Positions 6,469 through 15,457 of a stretch of DNA of 64,000 nucleotides are shown one piece after another. Numbering within the stretch: the stretch's first letter is position 1; each line of letters starts with the position of its first letter. A model generated the notes under the pieces. It saw nothing but the letters and a program-made list of their open reading frames with translations. It made no database searches and was not told where the DNA came from. Source of the stretch: Cyclobacteriaceae bacterium. GTDB taxonomy: Bacteria > Bacteroidota > Bacteroidia > Cytophagales > Cyclobacteriaceae. The position numbers and the translations under genes were made by a program. Where the stretch lies: the NCBI GenBank assembly GCA_028281285.1, contig JANQKF010000013.1, positions 124,001 through 188,000 of the forward strand. The letters run 5' to 3'.

Positions 6469-8271
6469 CTACATACGTTCAGGTTCTTCTATACCCAAAA
6501 GCCCCATTGATTTAACTATTGTCTGGGCTATCAAATCGGAAAGGGCGATTCTGAATTTTCGCTTTTCAAGATCATTCTCATTGAAAATCGACACTTCCGC
6601 ATAGAAGCGGTTATAGCCCTTCGCAATTTCATAAGAATACTGTGCCATAACAGCCGGGGAATATTCTGATGCCGCTAATTTCAGCTTTTCACCATATTGA
6701 CCAATCGCGTAGATCAGCTCTTTTTCGGTTTCATGAAGCTCACTTATGGACGAATAATCAATATCGCCATAGGAGACACCAAGCTGCTCGGCCTTTCGAA
6801 TGATCGAGCGAATACGTGCATGTGTATACTGAATAAACGGACCGGTATTTCCTTGAAATTCAATGGATTCTTCCGGATTAAAGAGCATTCTTTTACGAGG
6901 GTCAACCTTTAGAAGAAAATACTTCAATGCGCCAAGACCAAGCATCTCATACAATTCCTCAGCTTGTTCTTCGCTAAACCCCTCTATCTTACCCAACTCC
7001 TCAGTTCTCGACTTGGCTGTATCTGCCATTTCCTGCATCAAATCATCGGCATCGACTACGGTACCTTCCCTGGACTTCATTTTGCCCGTTGGTAAGTCTA
7101 CCATTCCATAGGAAAGGTGATAACAGGCCTCGGCCCAGTCATATCCCAACTTCTTAAGTATGAGGAATAGCACCTTGAAATGATATTCCTGTTCATTTCC
7201 TACTGTATAGATCAATTGCGAAAGGGATGGATAATCTTCATAACGCATCAGGGCAGTTCCGATGTCTTGCGTCATGTACACCGATGTGCCATCCTTTCTC
7301 AACAACAGCTTTTCATCAAGTCCTTCATCCGAGAGGTCCACCCATACTGAACCATCTTCTTTCTTGAAAAACACTCCTTTTTCGAGCCCCTCCATTACCT
7401 TATCTCTACCGATCAGGTAGGTGTCACTTTCGTAGTAGAGCTTATCGAAGGTCACACCCATTCGGTCGTACGTGGCATTAAAACCATCATACACCCAGCC
7501 GTTCATCTTTTCCCAAAGAGCATACACCTCAGGCTCTTTTGCCTCCCATTTCTTCAACATCTCCTGGGCCTCAAGCAAAATCGGAGCATTTTTCTCCGCT
7601 TCCTCCGGCCCCATTCCATTTTCAATGAGTTGAGCAATTTCGGCTTTATAGGCTTTGTCAAAGGCAACATAATACTTACCCACGAGGTGATCTCCTTTGA
7701 TCCCAGATGATTCCGGAGTCTGGCCATTTCCGAATTTCTGCCAGGCAAGCATCGACTTACAAATATGGATTCCCCGGTCATTAATGATTTGAACACGCAC
7801 CACCTTATTTCCGCAAGCTTCGAGAATCTTTGCCACTGAGAAACCAAGGAAGTTATTCCTCAAATGCCCTAAGTGAAGCGGCTTATTCGTATTGGGCGAA
7901 GAATACTCTACAACTACCGTTTTGCCCTGAGGCTCGACCTTAAAAGCAGGTGAATTGGCGATGTCATTACCATCGTAAAGCGATTGAAAGAGCTCAACCT
8001 GAGAGTTCTCAGAAAGCACCAGGTTCAAGAATCCCTTGACTGTGTTGAAGCCACTGACCACTGTCGTGTTCTCAATCAAATACTGACCGATTGTTGCTCC
8101 TGTTTCTTCAGGGCTCTTTTTTGATATTCTTCCGAATGGAAAGGTGACGAAGGTGTAGGTCCCCTCAAAGTCTTTGCGGGTAGGTTGAAGTGCTATTTCT
8201 TCTTCACCAATCTGGTGATCATATAGTGCACTGAATGCACTTACTATCCCCTTCTTAATCTGTGACTCCAT
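6469..8271 (-). CDS. argS: Arginyl-tRNA synthetase
   Basis: Class I aminoacyl-tRNA synthetase that charges tRNA-Arg. It has the N-terminal additional domain (about 1-110) and the HIGH-type signature HLGH at 133-136 in NKPLHLGHLRNN. A KMSKS-like loop, KMKSREG, is at 397-403, where many ArgS enzymes are degenerate. The C-terminal DALR anticodon-binding domain ends in FRIALSDLIAQTIVKSMGLLGI. At 600 residues it is full length. It starts three bases after the arginase stop and abuts menA, giving a compact three-gene operon. Confidence 0.97.
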   Translation of the reverse strand: MESQIKKGIVSAFSALYDHQIGEEEIALQPTRKDFEGTYTFVTFPFGRISKKSPEETGATIGQYLIENTTVVSGFNTVKGFLNLVLSENSQVELFQSLYDGNDIANSPAFKVEPQGKTVVVEYSSPNTNKPLHLGHLRNNFLGFSVAKILEACGNKVVRVQIINDRGIHICKSMLAWQKFGNGQTPESSGIKGDHLVGKYYVAFDKAYKAEIAQLIENGMGPEEAEKNAPILLEAQEMLKKWEAKEPEVYALWEKMNGWVYDGFNATYDRMGVTFDKLYYESDTYLIGRDKVMEGLEKGVFFKKEDGSVWVDLSDEGLDEKLLLRKDGTSVYMTQDIGTALMRYEDYPSLSQLIYTVGNEQEYHFKVLFLILKKLGYDWAEACYHLSYGMVDLPTGKMKSREGTVVDADDLMQEMADTAKSRTEELGKIEGFSEEQAEELYEMLGLGALKYFLLKVDPRKRMLFNPEESIEFQGNTGPFIQYTHARIRSIIRKAEQLGVSYGDIDYSSISELHETEKELIYAIGQYGEKLKLAASEYSPAVMAQYSYEIAKGYNRFYAEVSIFNENDLEKRKFRIALSDLIAQTIVKSMGLLGIEEPERM

Positions 8272-8274
8272 CTA

Positions 8275-9225
8275 TTAGAAATTCTCTACCAGTGAATCCG
8301 TGGTTGATTCCAGTATATCAAAGGCACTTTCGGCCATTTTGTTTTGTGTATCCAAGGTTGGGTTGACTTCAACGATCTCCCAACAACAAACCCTTTTGTC
8401 TTTAATCAATTCGATGTTTAAGTCCATTGCCTGCTGCTTGGATAGACCGTTGGGAACAGGTGTTCCCGTTCCGGTTGAAATGGACGTATCGAGGCTATCC
8501 ACATCAAAGGAAATATAGATTTGCTCACAGTCTTTAAGAATGTCCAGGGCTTCTTCTGACACTTGGTGGATCCCTTTTTCAATGACCTCCTCAGTGGTGA
8601 AATTTCGAATACCAAACTTCTCTATCAAGTGATCTTCCGGAGCTTCCGTATCTCTTACTCCGATAAAGACAATGTCAGCAGGGTCTATTTTTGGCCCGTT
8701 CCCGCCAATTTGCTTGATCCTCTCCCACAATGCTTCTGTTTCTTCTTCAATGTCATTTTGCTCGCAAGCCTCGTTGTCTATTGCCGCTGCCATTGCCAGT
8801 GGCATGCCATGCATATTACCAGAGGGAGTAGTATAAGGTGAATGCAAATCGGCATGAGCATCGATCCAAATTACTCCAAGTCGTTTCTGTGGATCTGCCT
8901 TCTTGATCCCGCAAATGGTACCTGCAGCTGTGGAGTGATCTCCAGCCAATACAATTGGGAATAATTCTTCCTCTCTTAATCCTGCAATGGTATCACAAAC
9001 CCTATCCAGCATGGTATAAACACCTTCACCATATTTGGCAAACGGAAATTTCGGTTCACGAAAAAGAAGTTCATTTTCGTCCTTGACACTGACTGGCTGA
9101 AACCTTGTGAAAAAATTGGAATGTTTTTGAAGGCTGGCCACTTTCATCGCGTCAATCCCCAAACTGGCACCTCTGGTTCCGGCCGCCAGTTCTGACCTCA
9201 CCTCCACTAATCGAATCTTTCTCAT
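8275..9225 (-). CDS. rocF: Arginase (ureohydrolase family)
   Basis: Manganese hydrolase converting L-arginine to ornithine and urea. The metal-binding motifs are complete: GDHS at 95-98, DAHAD at 122-126 and DVDSLD at 241-246. The 316-residue length and the opening RKIRLVEVRSELAAGTRGAS match arginase of this phylum better than agmatinase, though agmatinase cannot be fully excluded beside an arginine decarboxylase. It heads the arginase-argS-menA unit. A TAGTTTTG -7-like element occurs 10-17 bases upstream of the ATG on the minus strand (9235-9242). Its promoter faces that of the divergent decarboxylase gene. Confidence 0.9.
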   Translation of the reverse strand: MRKIRLVEVRSELAAGTRGASLGIDAMKVASLQKHSNFFTRFQPVSVKDENELLFREPKFPFAKYGEGVYTMLDRVCDTIAGLREEELFPIVLAGDHSTAAGTICGIKKADPQKRLGVIWIDAHADLHSPYTTPSGNMHGMPLAMAAAIDNEACEQNDIEEETEALWERIKQIGGNGPKIDPADIVFIGVRDTEAPEDHLIEKFGIRNFTTEEVIEKGIHQVSEEALDILKDCEQIYISFDVDSLDTSISTGTGTPVPNGLSKQQAMDLNIELIKDKRVCCWEIVEVNPTLDTQNKMAESAFDILESTTDSLVENF

Positions 9226-9354
9226 AACTGGCTACAAAACTAAACTATTTGAGCTTAAATCGCTGACTCTGATATATGAAAAGGCCGCCCTTGGTTAAAT
9301 CATTTTTTTGTCAGAAAATTGCCCTGCTTTAGTTAGTGTTCCTATCACCCCACA

Positions 9355-10740
9355 ATGAAGAAATACAGCGATCTTATTCATCAGTCTTTTGAGTTTCCCA
9401 CAGAGGAATTCAAGGTAGACGGAAAGTATCTCAACTTTCATGATATTCCTCTGAATGAGATTATCAAAGAACATGGAACACCACTGAGAATCACCTATCT
9501 ACCCAAGATTAGAGAGAATATACTGCGATCCAAAGATTGGTTCGAAAACGCAATAAAAAAGCACAACTATGAGGGGGACTATACCTATTGCTACTGCACC
9601 AAGTCTTCACATTTCAGCTTTGTGATTGAAGAAACATTAAGACAAGGGGCCCATCTGGAAACCTCATCAGCTTTTGATATTTCAATAATTCGTAAACTCC
9701 AAGAGTCTGGAAAGATCTCAAAAGAGACTCAAATTATTTGTAATGGTTTCAAGAGACCATTATATACTGAATACATTACTTCACTTGTCAATGAGGGCTT
9801 CAATTGCACACCTGTATTGGATAACCTGAACGAGCTGCCGATCTATATTGGTGGAGTGACCCAGGACCACTTTAACATTGGCATTCGTGTGGCAGCCGAT
9901 GAGGAACCCAACTTCGAATTTTATACTTCCAGACTTGGATTCAGGTACAGCGACATCACGGAATACTATAACATCCATATCAAAGGAACCAAGGCCAAAC
10001 TCAAAATGCTGCATTTCTTTATCAACACAGGAATTAGGGATACAGCCTATTACTGGAGTGAGTTGAGCCGGTTTATGTATAAGTACTGTGAGCTTAAAAA
10101 AATCTGCCCTGATCTGGATACAATTGATATTGGGGGTGGTTTCCCAATAAAGACTTCACTAAGTTTTGAATTCGACTATCAATACATCGTTGATCAGATC
10201 ATTGAGAACATAAAGTGGATATGTAATAAGAGTAATGTTGAAATGCCCAACATAATCACTGAATTCGGCAGTTTTACCGTAGGAGAAAGTGGTGCTCATG
10301 TTTATTCCATTTTGGATCAAAAACTTCAGAATGATAAGGAGCTATGGTACATGATAGATGGTTCCTTTATTACTCATCTGCCTGACACATGGGGTACCAA
10401 TCAAAAGTTTATTTTACTTCCTGTCAATAAGTGGGATCATCAATTTCATAAAGTCAACCTTGGTGGCCTGACCTGTGACAGTCTAGATTACTACAACTCA
10501 GACACACATTCCTCAGAGGTGTTCTTACCGCTCATCGAGGAGGATGAGAACTTGTATATTGGTTTTTTCCATACCGGAGCTTATCAGGAATCTTTGGGTG
10601 GTAACGGGGGCATTCAGCATTGCCTGATCCCCGGTCCAAAGCACATTATTATTGACAAGGACAATAATGGCAAGGTAAGCACGTCCGTCTTTGCAGAGGA
10701 GCAAAGTGATGAAAGTATGTTAAAAGTCCTGGGCTATTGA
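9355..10740 (+). CDS. speA: Arginine decarboxylase, PLP fold type III (~460-residue form)
   Basis: Predicted to decarboxylate arginine to agmatine, the first step of polyamine synthesis. The alanine-racemase-like barrel includes the probable PLP lysine K83 in CTKSSHFSF, the glycine loop GGG at 260-262 (DTIDIGGGFP), and EFGSFTVGESGAH. The C-terminal part has the active-site C374-D375 in TCDSLDYY and Y410 in HTGAYQESLGG. At 461 residues it is shorter than the ~650-residue enterobacterial SpeA and resembles the compact form common in Bacteroidota. TTTG followed after 19 bases by TAGTTAGT upstream may be its promoter. It is divergent from the arginase-argS operon. Specificity for arginine rather than another basic amino acid is from family resemblance. 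Confidence 0.85.
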   Translation: MKKYSDLIHQSFEFPTEEFKVDGKYLNFHDIPLNEIIKEHGTPLRITYLPKIRENILRSKDWFENAIKKHNYEGDYTYCYCTKSSHFSFVIEETLRQGAHLETSSAFDISIIRKLQESGKISKETQIICNGFKRPLYTEYITSLVNEGFNCTPVLDNLNELPIYIGGVTQDHFNIGIRVAADEEPNFEFYTSRLGFRYSDITEYYNIHIKGTKAKLKMLHFFINTGIRDTAYYWSELSRFMYKYCELKKICPDLDTIDIGGGFPIKTSLSFEFDYQYIVDQIIENIKWICNKSNVEMPNIITEFGSFTVGESGAHVYSILDQKLQNDKELWYMIDGSFITHLPDTWGTNQKFILLPVNKWDHQFHKVNLGGLTCDSLDYYNSDTHSSEVFLPLIEEDENLYIGFFHTGAYQESLGGNGGIQHCLIPGPKHIIIDKDNNGKVSTSVFAEEQSDESMLKVLGY

Positions 10741-10750
10741 CTACAACCAA

Positions 10751-11779
10751 ATGGACAGCAAATCAGTCTTTATGCATATGAGATGGTTCTTTTTGCCGGC
10801 TGTACTTACGCTATGCCTTTTGTCTAACTGCAAATCGGACGATGGTCCTTCTAATACGCCCTCATCGAACTTCCAGGTATTCTGGGATATCTTCGATCAG
10901 AATTACTCCTACTTTGAGCAAAAAGGAGTTGATTGGGATCAGGTTTATCAAGATTTCGAGCCACAGATCAATGATGAGCTGTCTAATACAGCGCTCTTTG
11001 GACTTTTTTCTGAGATGTCGTTACTTCTTAAAGACCTTCATGTTCAGGTCGATGCCGGGTTTGCAACGGCCCGCTACCAACATCCTGCCGGAGATACGGA
11101 CAACAGTCCCGTCAACGTGAGACAATATCTATCTACTGTAGAGACTTCTACCAATCAATTGACGATTGGACCTGTTTCCGGAAAAAATGTGTTGTTCATT
11201 GGAGTTCACTCGCTGAGTGGTGCTACCAATGGAACGGAATCGCAACCACTTTATGATGCCGTGCAACAATTCAACAATTATGACGGGGTAATTATTGACT
11301 TAAGAAACAATGGCGGTGGTAATGATGGCATTGCCAAGAGTTTCGTCCAACGTTTCGTCAATGGTAGCCGTAATTTCAGACGATATCGTTTTCGGGAATC
11401 TTCGGCCAGAAATGCCTTCACCGCATGGACTAACGACTCTCTTCAACCTCAGAATTCGATAAACTATACCAAACCTATTATAGTATTGATCAATCGTAAC
11501 GTGGTGAGTTCTGCCGAGGGATTTACGCTTATGCTTAAATCACTGGAAAATGTTACCCTGCTGGGAGAAACCACACGAGGCTCTACCGGAAACCCAGGAG
11601 TGTTCGAATTGCCAAATGGTTGGAGTCTATACGTATCACGTTGGCAAGTGACTGACCCCGATGGAAACTACATAGAAGACAACGGCATTTCTCCTGACCT
11701 GACTATCTCAGTCACTCCGACCGACAGATCAAATGGCCGGGACACAATCCTTGAGGCCGCCATAGCAGAATTCGATTAA
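10751..11779 (+). CDS. S41-family (tail-specific-type) protease, lipoprotein
   Basis: The 342-residue protein has a lipoprotein signal ending at C27 (LCLLSNC), so it is probably membrane-anchored and facing the periplasm or surface. An N-terminal S41-type helical region is followed by the protease core, with DLRNNGGGNDG (about 184-194) and the nucleophile region VVSSAEGF with S254. No PDZ domain is evident. ATGs at 10772 and 10778 are alternative starts that leave a tighter signal peptide. It follows speA by ten bases and may share its transcript. Its stop interlocks with that of the convergent arsC on a TTAA. Confidence 0.85.
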   Translation: MDSKSVFMHMRWFFLPAVLTLCLLSNCKSDDGPSNTPSSNFQVFWDIFDQNYSYFEQKGVDWDQVYQDFEPQINDELSNTALFGLFSEMSLLLKDLHVQVDAGFATARYQHPAGDTDNSPVNVRQYLSTVETSTNQLTIGPVSGKNVLFIGVHSLSGATNGTESQPLYDAVQQFNNYDGVIIDLRNNGGGNDGIAKSFVQRFVNGSRNFRRYRFRESSARNAFTAWTNDSLQPQNSINYTKPIIVLINRNVVSSAEGFTLMLKSLENVTLLGETTRGSTGNPGVFELPNGWSLYVSRWQVTDPDGNYIEDNGISPDLTISVTPTDRSNGRDTILEAAIAEFD

Positions 11780-12117
11780 ATCAGATCCAGAACATTTTCA
11801 GGTGGTCTCCCCAAGACAGCCTTTTGCCCCTTCACCACTATCGGTCGTTCAATCAATTTAGGGTTTTCAACCATTGCCTTAATCCATTCCTCGTTAGTCA
11901 GGTCTTTTCCCTTGTAGTTCTCCTTGAAAACCGGCTCACCCTTCCTGATAATCTGATGAGCCTCCAAACCGAGTTTTTCGAGTAGTTCTTTTAGCTCTGA
12001 TTCGCTGGGTACGTCCTTGAGGTATTCCACTATTTGTACTTTCTGATTATTTTCTTCAATAATCTGCAAAGTTTCCCGACTCTTGCGGCATCTTGGGTTA
12101 TGGTAAATTGTCAGCAT
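11776..12117 (-). CDS. arsC: Arsenate reductase-like protein (ArsC/YffB/Spx family)
   Basis: A 113-residue thioredoxin-fold protein of the glutaredoxin-dependent ArsC family. It opens with IYHNPRCRKSRETL, placing the catalytic cysteine at C10. It ends with IERPIVVKGQKAVLGRPPENVL, whose arginines correspond to the oxyanion-binding ones of ArsC. Such genes also cover YffB-like proteins of unknown substrate, so arsenate reduction is the family default. There is no arsenic operon around it. The stop overlaps the convergent protease stop by four bases. Confidence 0.83.
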   Translation of the reverse strand: MLTIYHNPRCRKSRETLQIIEENNQKVQIVEYLKDVPSESELKELLEKLGLEAHQIIRKGEPVFKENYKGKDLTNEEWIKAMVENPKLIERPIVVKGQKAVLGRPPENVLDLI

Positions 12118-12201
12118 TCTTCATTGAGTTGTGTTCAAATTTATAAGACAATTGTGAACTTTTAAGAAAGATATTTGAATTTTGTACCAATCAGAATTCA
12201 A

Positions 12202-13101
12202 ATGGAGAGAATCAAGCTAAGCGAGAATCTGGATATTTCCAGAATTATACATGGAGTCATGCGACTATCAAGTTGGAACATGAATGACAAGGAGATTATC
12301 GGGTTTGTTGAAGAATGTTTGGAACTAGGTATTGACAGCTTTGATCATGCTGACATTTATGGTGGCTATACCTGTGAAGAAATATTTGGGCAAGCATTAA
12401 GTCAGGTTCCGAAATTGAATAATTCGTTAAAGATCATTACCAAATGTGGAATTCAATTGGTCACTGAAAATCGTCCATCAACATATATCAAGCATTATAA
12501 TACCACATACAATCACATCGTCAGCTCTACGGAACGATCACTTAAAAATCTCCGAAGGGAGAGAATTGACCTTCTTTTGATCCATCGCCCCGATCCTTTG
12601 ATGGATCCGGAAGAAATTGCCAAAGCCTTTGATCAATTGAAAAGTGCGGGTAAAGTACTGGAGTTTGGGGTTTCCAATTTTCTCCCTGGCCAATTTGACA
12701 ATCTGCAGTCTTATTTGGATGTCAAATTAGTCACCAATCAAATAGAAGTATCGGTAGCGGCAATCGATTCCTTTCACAATGGTACCATTGATCACTGTCA
12801 GAAACATCGCATTAAACCATTGGTCTGGTCACCGCTAGCGGGTGGTGCTGTTTTCTCAGCTGAGACACAACGATTCCTCACTTTGAAAAACGTGTTACAC
12901 CGGATAGCAAAAAGCCATGACACCAGCATTGATCAAATAATGTATCAATGGTTACTTACTCATCCAGTCACCCTGGCACCAATAGTTGGTTCAGGTAAGA
13001 TCGAGCGTTTGAAGGCCGCTGTTAATGCGATGAGCATCGAACTTACCAGGCAGCAATGGTTTGAGATATGGGTGGCTACCACTGGATCAAATGTACCTTG
13101 A
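12202..13101 (+). CDS. Aldo/keto reductase
   Basis: NAD(P)H-dependent oxidoreductase with a TIM-barrel AKR fold. Visible family motifs are FDHADIYGGYTCEEIFG (catalytic Asp and Tyr), the catalytic-lysine strand KIITKCGIQ, the LLLIHRPDP His region and the cofactor-loop area APIVGSGKIERL. I chose the ATG at 12202 (MERIKLSE), the usual N-terminus for this YdhF-like subgroup. An ATG at 12175 in the same frame adds nine residues. The length from 12202 is 299. Its TGA overlaps the next gene's ATG by one base (TGATG). The substrate is unknown. Confidence 0.9.
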   Translation: MERIKLSENLDISRIIHGVMRLSSWNMNDKEIIGFVEECLELGIDSFDHADIYGGYTCEEIFGQALSQVPKLNNSLKIITKCGIQLVTENRPSTYIKHYNTTYNHIVSSTERSLKNLRRERIDLLLIHRPDPLMDPEEIAKAFDQLKSAGKVLEFGVSNFLPGQFDNLQSYLDVKLVTNQIEVSVAAIDSFHNGTIDHCQKHRIKPLVWSPLAGGAVFSAETQRFLTLKNVLHRIAKSHDTSIDQIMYQWLLTHPVTLAPIVGSGKIERLKAAVNAMSIELTRQQWFEIWVATTGSNVP

Positions 13102-13634
13102 TGACAGAAAATGAACTAAGCTACCCGATTGGAAAATACAATCCACCTCAAGTAATTGATCACGATAAGATCAATCGATGGATTGAAGAAATTGCCCAGC
13201 TTCCCGACCAACTTGCTAAGGCTGTTGACGGGCTTTCAGATGAACAATTGGATACTCCATATCGACCGGGCGGTTGGACGGTGAGGCAAGTAATTCATCA
13301 TGTCCCCGATAGCCATATCAATAGTTATGTACGATTTCATTGGGCCTTGACTGAAAACAACCCTCAAATCAAGGCCTATAATGAAAAAACCTGGGCGACA
13401 TTGGGCTATCACCAGAAATTGCCCATCCAGGTATCGCTCAGTATGTTGGATGGTATACATAAGCGTTGGGTTTATTTACTTAAATCCCTTAGCAATGAAG
13501 ATTTGGACAAGACTTTTCTCCACCCAGAAGATAATGGCACTTATTCGCTTCGATATACCATTGGAAATTACGCATGGCATGGGAAGCACCATTTAGCGCA
13601 TATTGAAAACCTTAAGGCTAGAATGGGCTGGTAA
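13101..13634 (+). CDS. YfiT/DinB-family metal-dependent protein (putative bacillithiol transferase)
   Basis: The 177-residue protein is a four-helix DinB-superfamily member close to YfiT. It has the characteristic opening YPIGKYNPP, RPGGWTVRQVIHHVPDSH with H67, and the C-terminal AWHGKHHLAHI with histidines at 160, 163, 164 and 167, giving the three-histidine metal site. YfiT relatives are annotated as metal-dependent hydrolases or bacillithiol S-transferases; which applies here is unknown. The ATG is fused to the aldo/keto reductase stop, so the two are co-translated. A longer frame from 13068 is less likely because it lies inside the upstream gene. Confidence 0.87.
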   Translation: MTENELSYPIGKYNPPQVIDHDKINRWIEEIAQLPDQLAKAVDGLSDEQLDTPYRPGGWTVRQVIHHVPDSHINSYVRFHWALTENNPQIKAYNEKTWATLGYHQKLPIQVSLSMLDGIHKRWVYLLKSLSNEDLDKTFLHPEDNGTYSLRYTIGNYAWHGKHHLAHIENLKARMGW

Positions 13635-13715
13635 ATAATTTGATGGTTGAAACGCCTTTTTTATCGAAGTCCCGTATAAATAGGAACAACTATTGTTCAA
13701 CCACAAAACTCAATC

Positions 13716-14141
13716 ATGAAAGGTCTATTTACACTCACTACACTTCTAATCTGTTCTATTTGCTTTGCCCAAAGCGATACGGAAGAACAACAAATCAGAA
13801 ACACAATCACTACCTACTTTGAAGGTGTGATGGAAGCTGATGCCGACAAAATCCGCAAATCCTTTCACCCGGATGCCGACATTATCAGGGTGAATCCCGA
13901 AAGGAATTACTCATATGGATATCAAACACTGTCTAATTGGATTCAATTCACAAAAAGACCAGCGCCTAGCTTTACGGAATATGAAAACTCGATTACCTCA
14001 TTAGATCGTGTCAACAACATGGCATTTGTCAAAACTAAAATGAGTTGGCCCAAACTCAATTACATTGACTATCTCATTTTAATCAAGGATGAGGGGCAAT
14101 GGAAAATAATCAACAAAGTTTGGGAACAGGAAGACAAATAA
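13716..14141 (+). CDS. Secreted NTF2-like (lumazine-binding-like) protein
   Basis: The 141-residue protein has a signal peptide ending near CFAQS (MKGLFTLTTLLICSICFA) and one NTF2-like domain. Its sequence (IRNTITTYFEGVMEADADKIRKSFHPDADI, then FVKTKMSWPKLNYIDYLILIKDEGQWKIINKVW) is typical of the Lumazine_bd_2/SnoaL-like proteins abundant in this phylum. The fold is a small cone that can bind or convert small molecules; no ligand can be inferred. It stands alone, 81 bases after the YfiT gene. Confidence 0.8.
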   Translation: MKGLFTLTTLLICSICFAQSDTEEQQIRNTITTYFEGVMEADADKIRKSFHPDADIIRVNPERNYSYGYQTLSNWIQFTKRPAPSFTEYENSITSLDRVNNMAFVKTKMSWPKLNYIDYLILIKDEGQWKIINKVWEQEDK

Positions 14142-14221
14142 ATTTGACGATTCAGACAGTTTCATACTAAAGTATTAGTCCGTTTTTGCATCAAACTTCT
14201 TTATTTGACAAAAAAACAACT

Positions 14222-14599
14222 ATGGACAAACCAGTTATAGGAGCAATTGGGTGGATCGACCTAACCGTGCCCAATGCCACTGAAGTTAAAGATTTTTATG
14301 CCGCAGTTACAGGATGGGAAGTTGCACCTGTGTCAATGGGTGACTATGATGACTACACCATGAGTTCGGATGGCGAGGCAAGAGCAGGGGTCTGTCATAA
14401 GAGGGGTCAAAATGAGAATATTCCTTCCAATTGGATGATTTATATAAATGTGGCAGATATCGAAAAAAGCAGGGAAGAATGCACAGGTAGAGGAGGAGAA
14501 CTCTTGTCAGACATTATCGGCATGGGTGCCATGGGACGCTACTGCTTTATCAAGGATCCGGCTGGGGCAGTTTGTGCACTTTTTGAGCACAACCAGTAA
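14222..14599 (+). CDS. VOC (glyoxalase/bleomycin resistance-like) family protein
   Basis: The 125-residue cytoplasmic protein is a single VOC domain with two beta-alpha-beta-beta-beta modules: GWIDLTVPNATEVKDFYAAVTGW, then MIYINVADIEKSREEC and the closing DPAGAVCALFEHN. Members bind a divalent metal or a hydrophobic ligand. The substrate is unknown. I chose the ATG at 14222 because it directly precedes the domain; an in-frame start at 14186 adds only an unstructured leader. Confidence 0.82.
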   Translation: MDKPVIGAIGWIDLTVPNATEVKDFYAAVTGWEVAPVSMGDYDDYTMSSDGEARAGVCHKRGQNENIPSNWMIYINVADIEKSREECTGRGGELLSDIIGMGAMGRYCFIKDPAGAVCALFEHNQ

Positions 14600-14603
14600 G
14601 GCT

Positions 14604-14633
14604 TAGCAAAGAGATTATTTGCTATTTTAGCAA
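14604..14633. repeat. Three alternating TAGCAA/TTGCTA half-sites
   Basis: TAGCAAA (14604-14610), TTTGCTA (14618-14624) and TAGCAA (14628-14633) alternate in orientation. The first can pair with the second, or the second with the third, so two mutually exclusive hairpins are possible. The element lies between the VOC gene and the SUMF1-like gene, 13 bases before the latter's ATG. It could be a weak terminator, an operator or an attenuator-like switch. Confidence 0.4.
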
Positions 14634-14646
14634 TTGTCTATTCACT

Positions 14647-15456
14647 ATGAAGACAATTGCCTCAATCGTATTAATTCTCTTGTTGCCGCTCCGACTTGCG
14701 GATAAAGGTGATTGTCTGACCTGCTCACAACAGGACAAGGACTACTACTGTGCGCAGAACACCTTGGCCATGAATTTCAGGCTATGCATGGATGTTACGG
14801 AAGTGCCAAGTATGCTTTGGAAGTCTTTCCTTATCGATATGAAAGCCCAATATGGTGAAGGGTCTGAAGAATATCAATCCAACTTTCCTGACTTTAAGCT
14901 CTGGGAACAGCTTTTCCCTGGGCTAACCTCTAGTGAGCTTTCGAGGAAGTTCTTCAATGAAGAGGTGTTTGATCTGATGCCTATCATTGGGGTATCATTC
15001 GAACAGGTACAGCATTTCCTGAATTGGCGAAAGGACTTCTTTCAAAAGGAATTGGACAATATGGACCCTGATATGCGGGCCAATTTTCCGGAGAATTTCA
15101 AGTTCCGGTTACCGACAAATAAGGAATGGGCCAGAATCAGATTCATGACCCAGGAAAAACGGATGATGAAACGCCTGGACAAGGTGGCTTCAGGAAACAT
15201 GAAGTTTTTTAAGTTGAAGAAGAACGATCTACTACTAAACAGCTACAAAGTAGGTCACATTTATAAAAACAAGCATGAGCTGGTTGGGCTCTACAACCTC
15301 TTTGACAATGTGGCCGAAATGACCTCAGAAAAAGGGTTGGCCATGGGAGGTAGTTGGAAAGAGAAAAATGACGCCTCGGTCTGGACTAACGAGTATTCTT
15401 ATGAAGGTGCTCAACCGTGGTTGGGCTTTCGATGTATATTTGAGATAGTGAAATAA
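14647..15456 (+). CDS. Secreted SUMF1/FGE-like domain protein
   Basis: The 269-residue protein has a short hydrophobic signal (SIVLILLLPLRLA) and a formylglycine-generating-enzyme-like C-type lectin fold. The marks are MDVTEVP near residue 49, RLPTNKEW, LYNLFDNVAEMTSEKG, MGGSWKE and the closing WLGFRCIFE. The catalytic cysteine pair of true FGE is not present and no sulfatase is nearby. A structural or binding role, as in the gliding-related GldJ/GldK relatives, is therefore more likely. Several cysteines near the mature N-terminus (CLTCSQQ, YYCAQ) may form disulphides. Confidence 0.75.
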   Translation: MKTIASIVLILLLPLRLADKGDCLTCSQQDKDYYCAQNTLAMNFRLCMDVTEVPSMLWKSFLIDMKAQYGEGSEEYQSNFPDFKLWEQLFPGLTSSELSRKFFNEEVFDLMPIIGVSFEQVQHFLNWRKDFFQKELDNMDPDMRANFPENFKFRLPTNKEWARIRFMTQEKRMMKRLDKVASGNMKFFKLKKNDLLLNSYKVGHIYKNKHELVGLYNLFDNVAEMTSEKGLAMGGSWKEKNDASVWTNEYSYEGAQPWLGFRCIFEIVK

Positions 15457-15457
15457 A

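Noticed and set aside
9226-9354. A riboswitch or leader peptide for the arginine genes
   Set aside because: The 129-base divergent gap has no evident aptamer-like pairing or arginine-rich short frame; only ordinary promoter-like elements.
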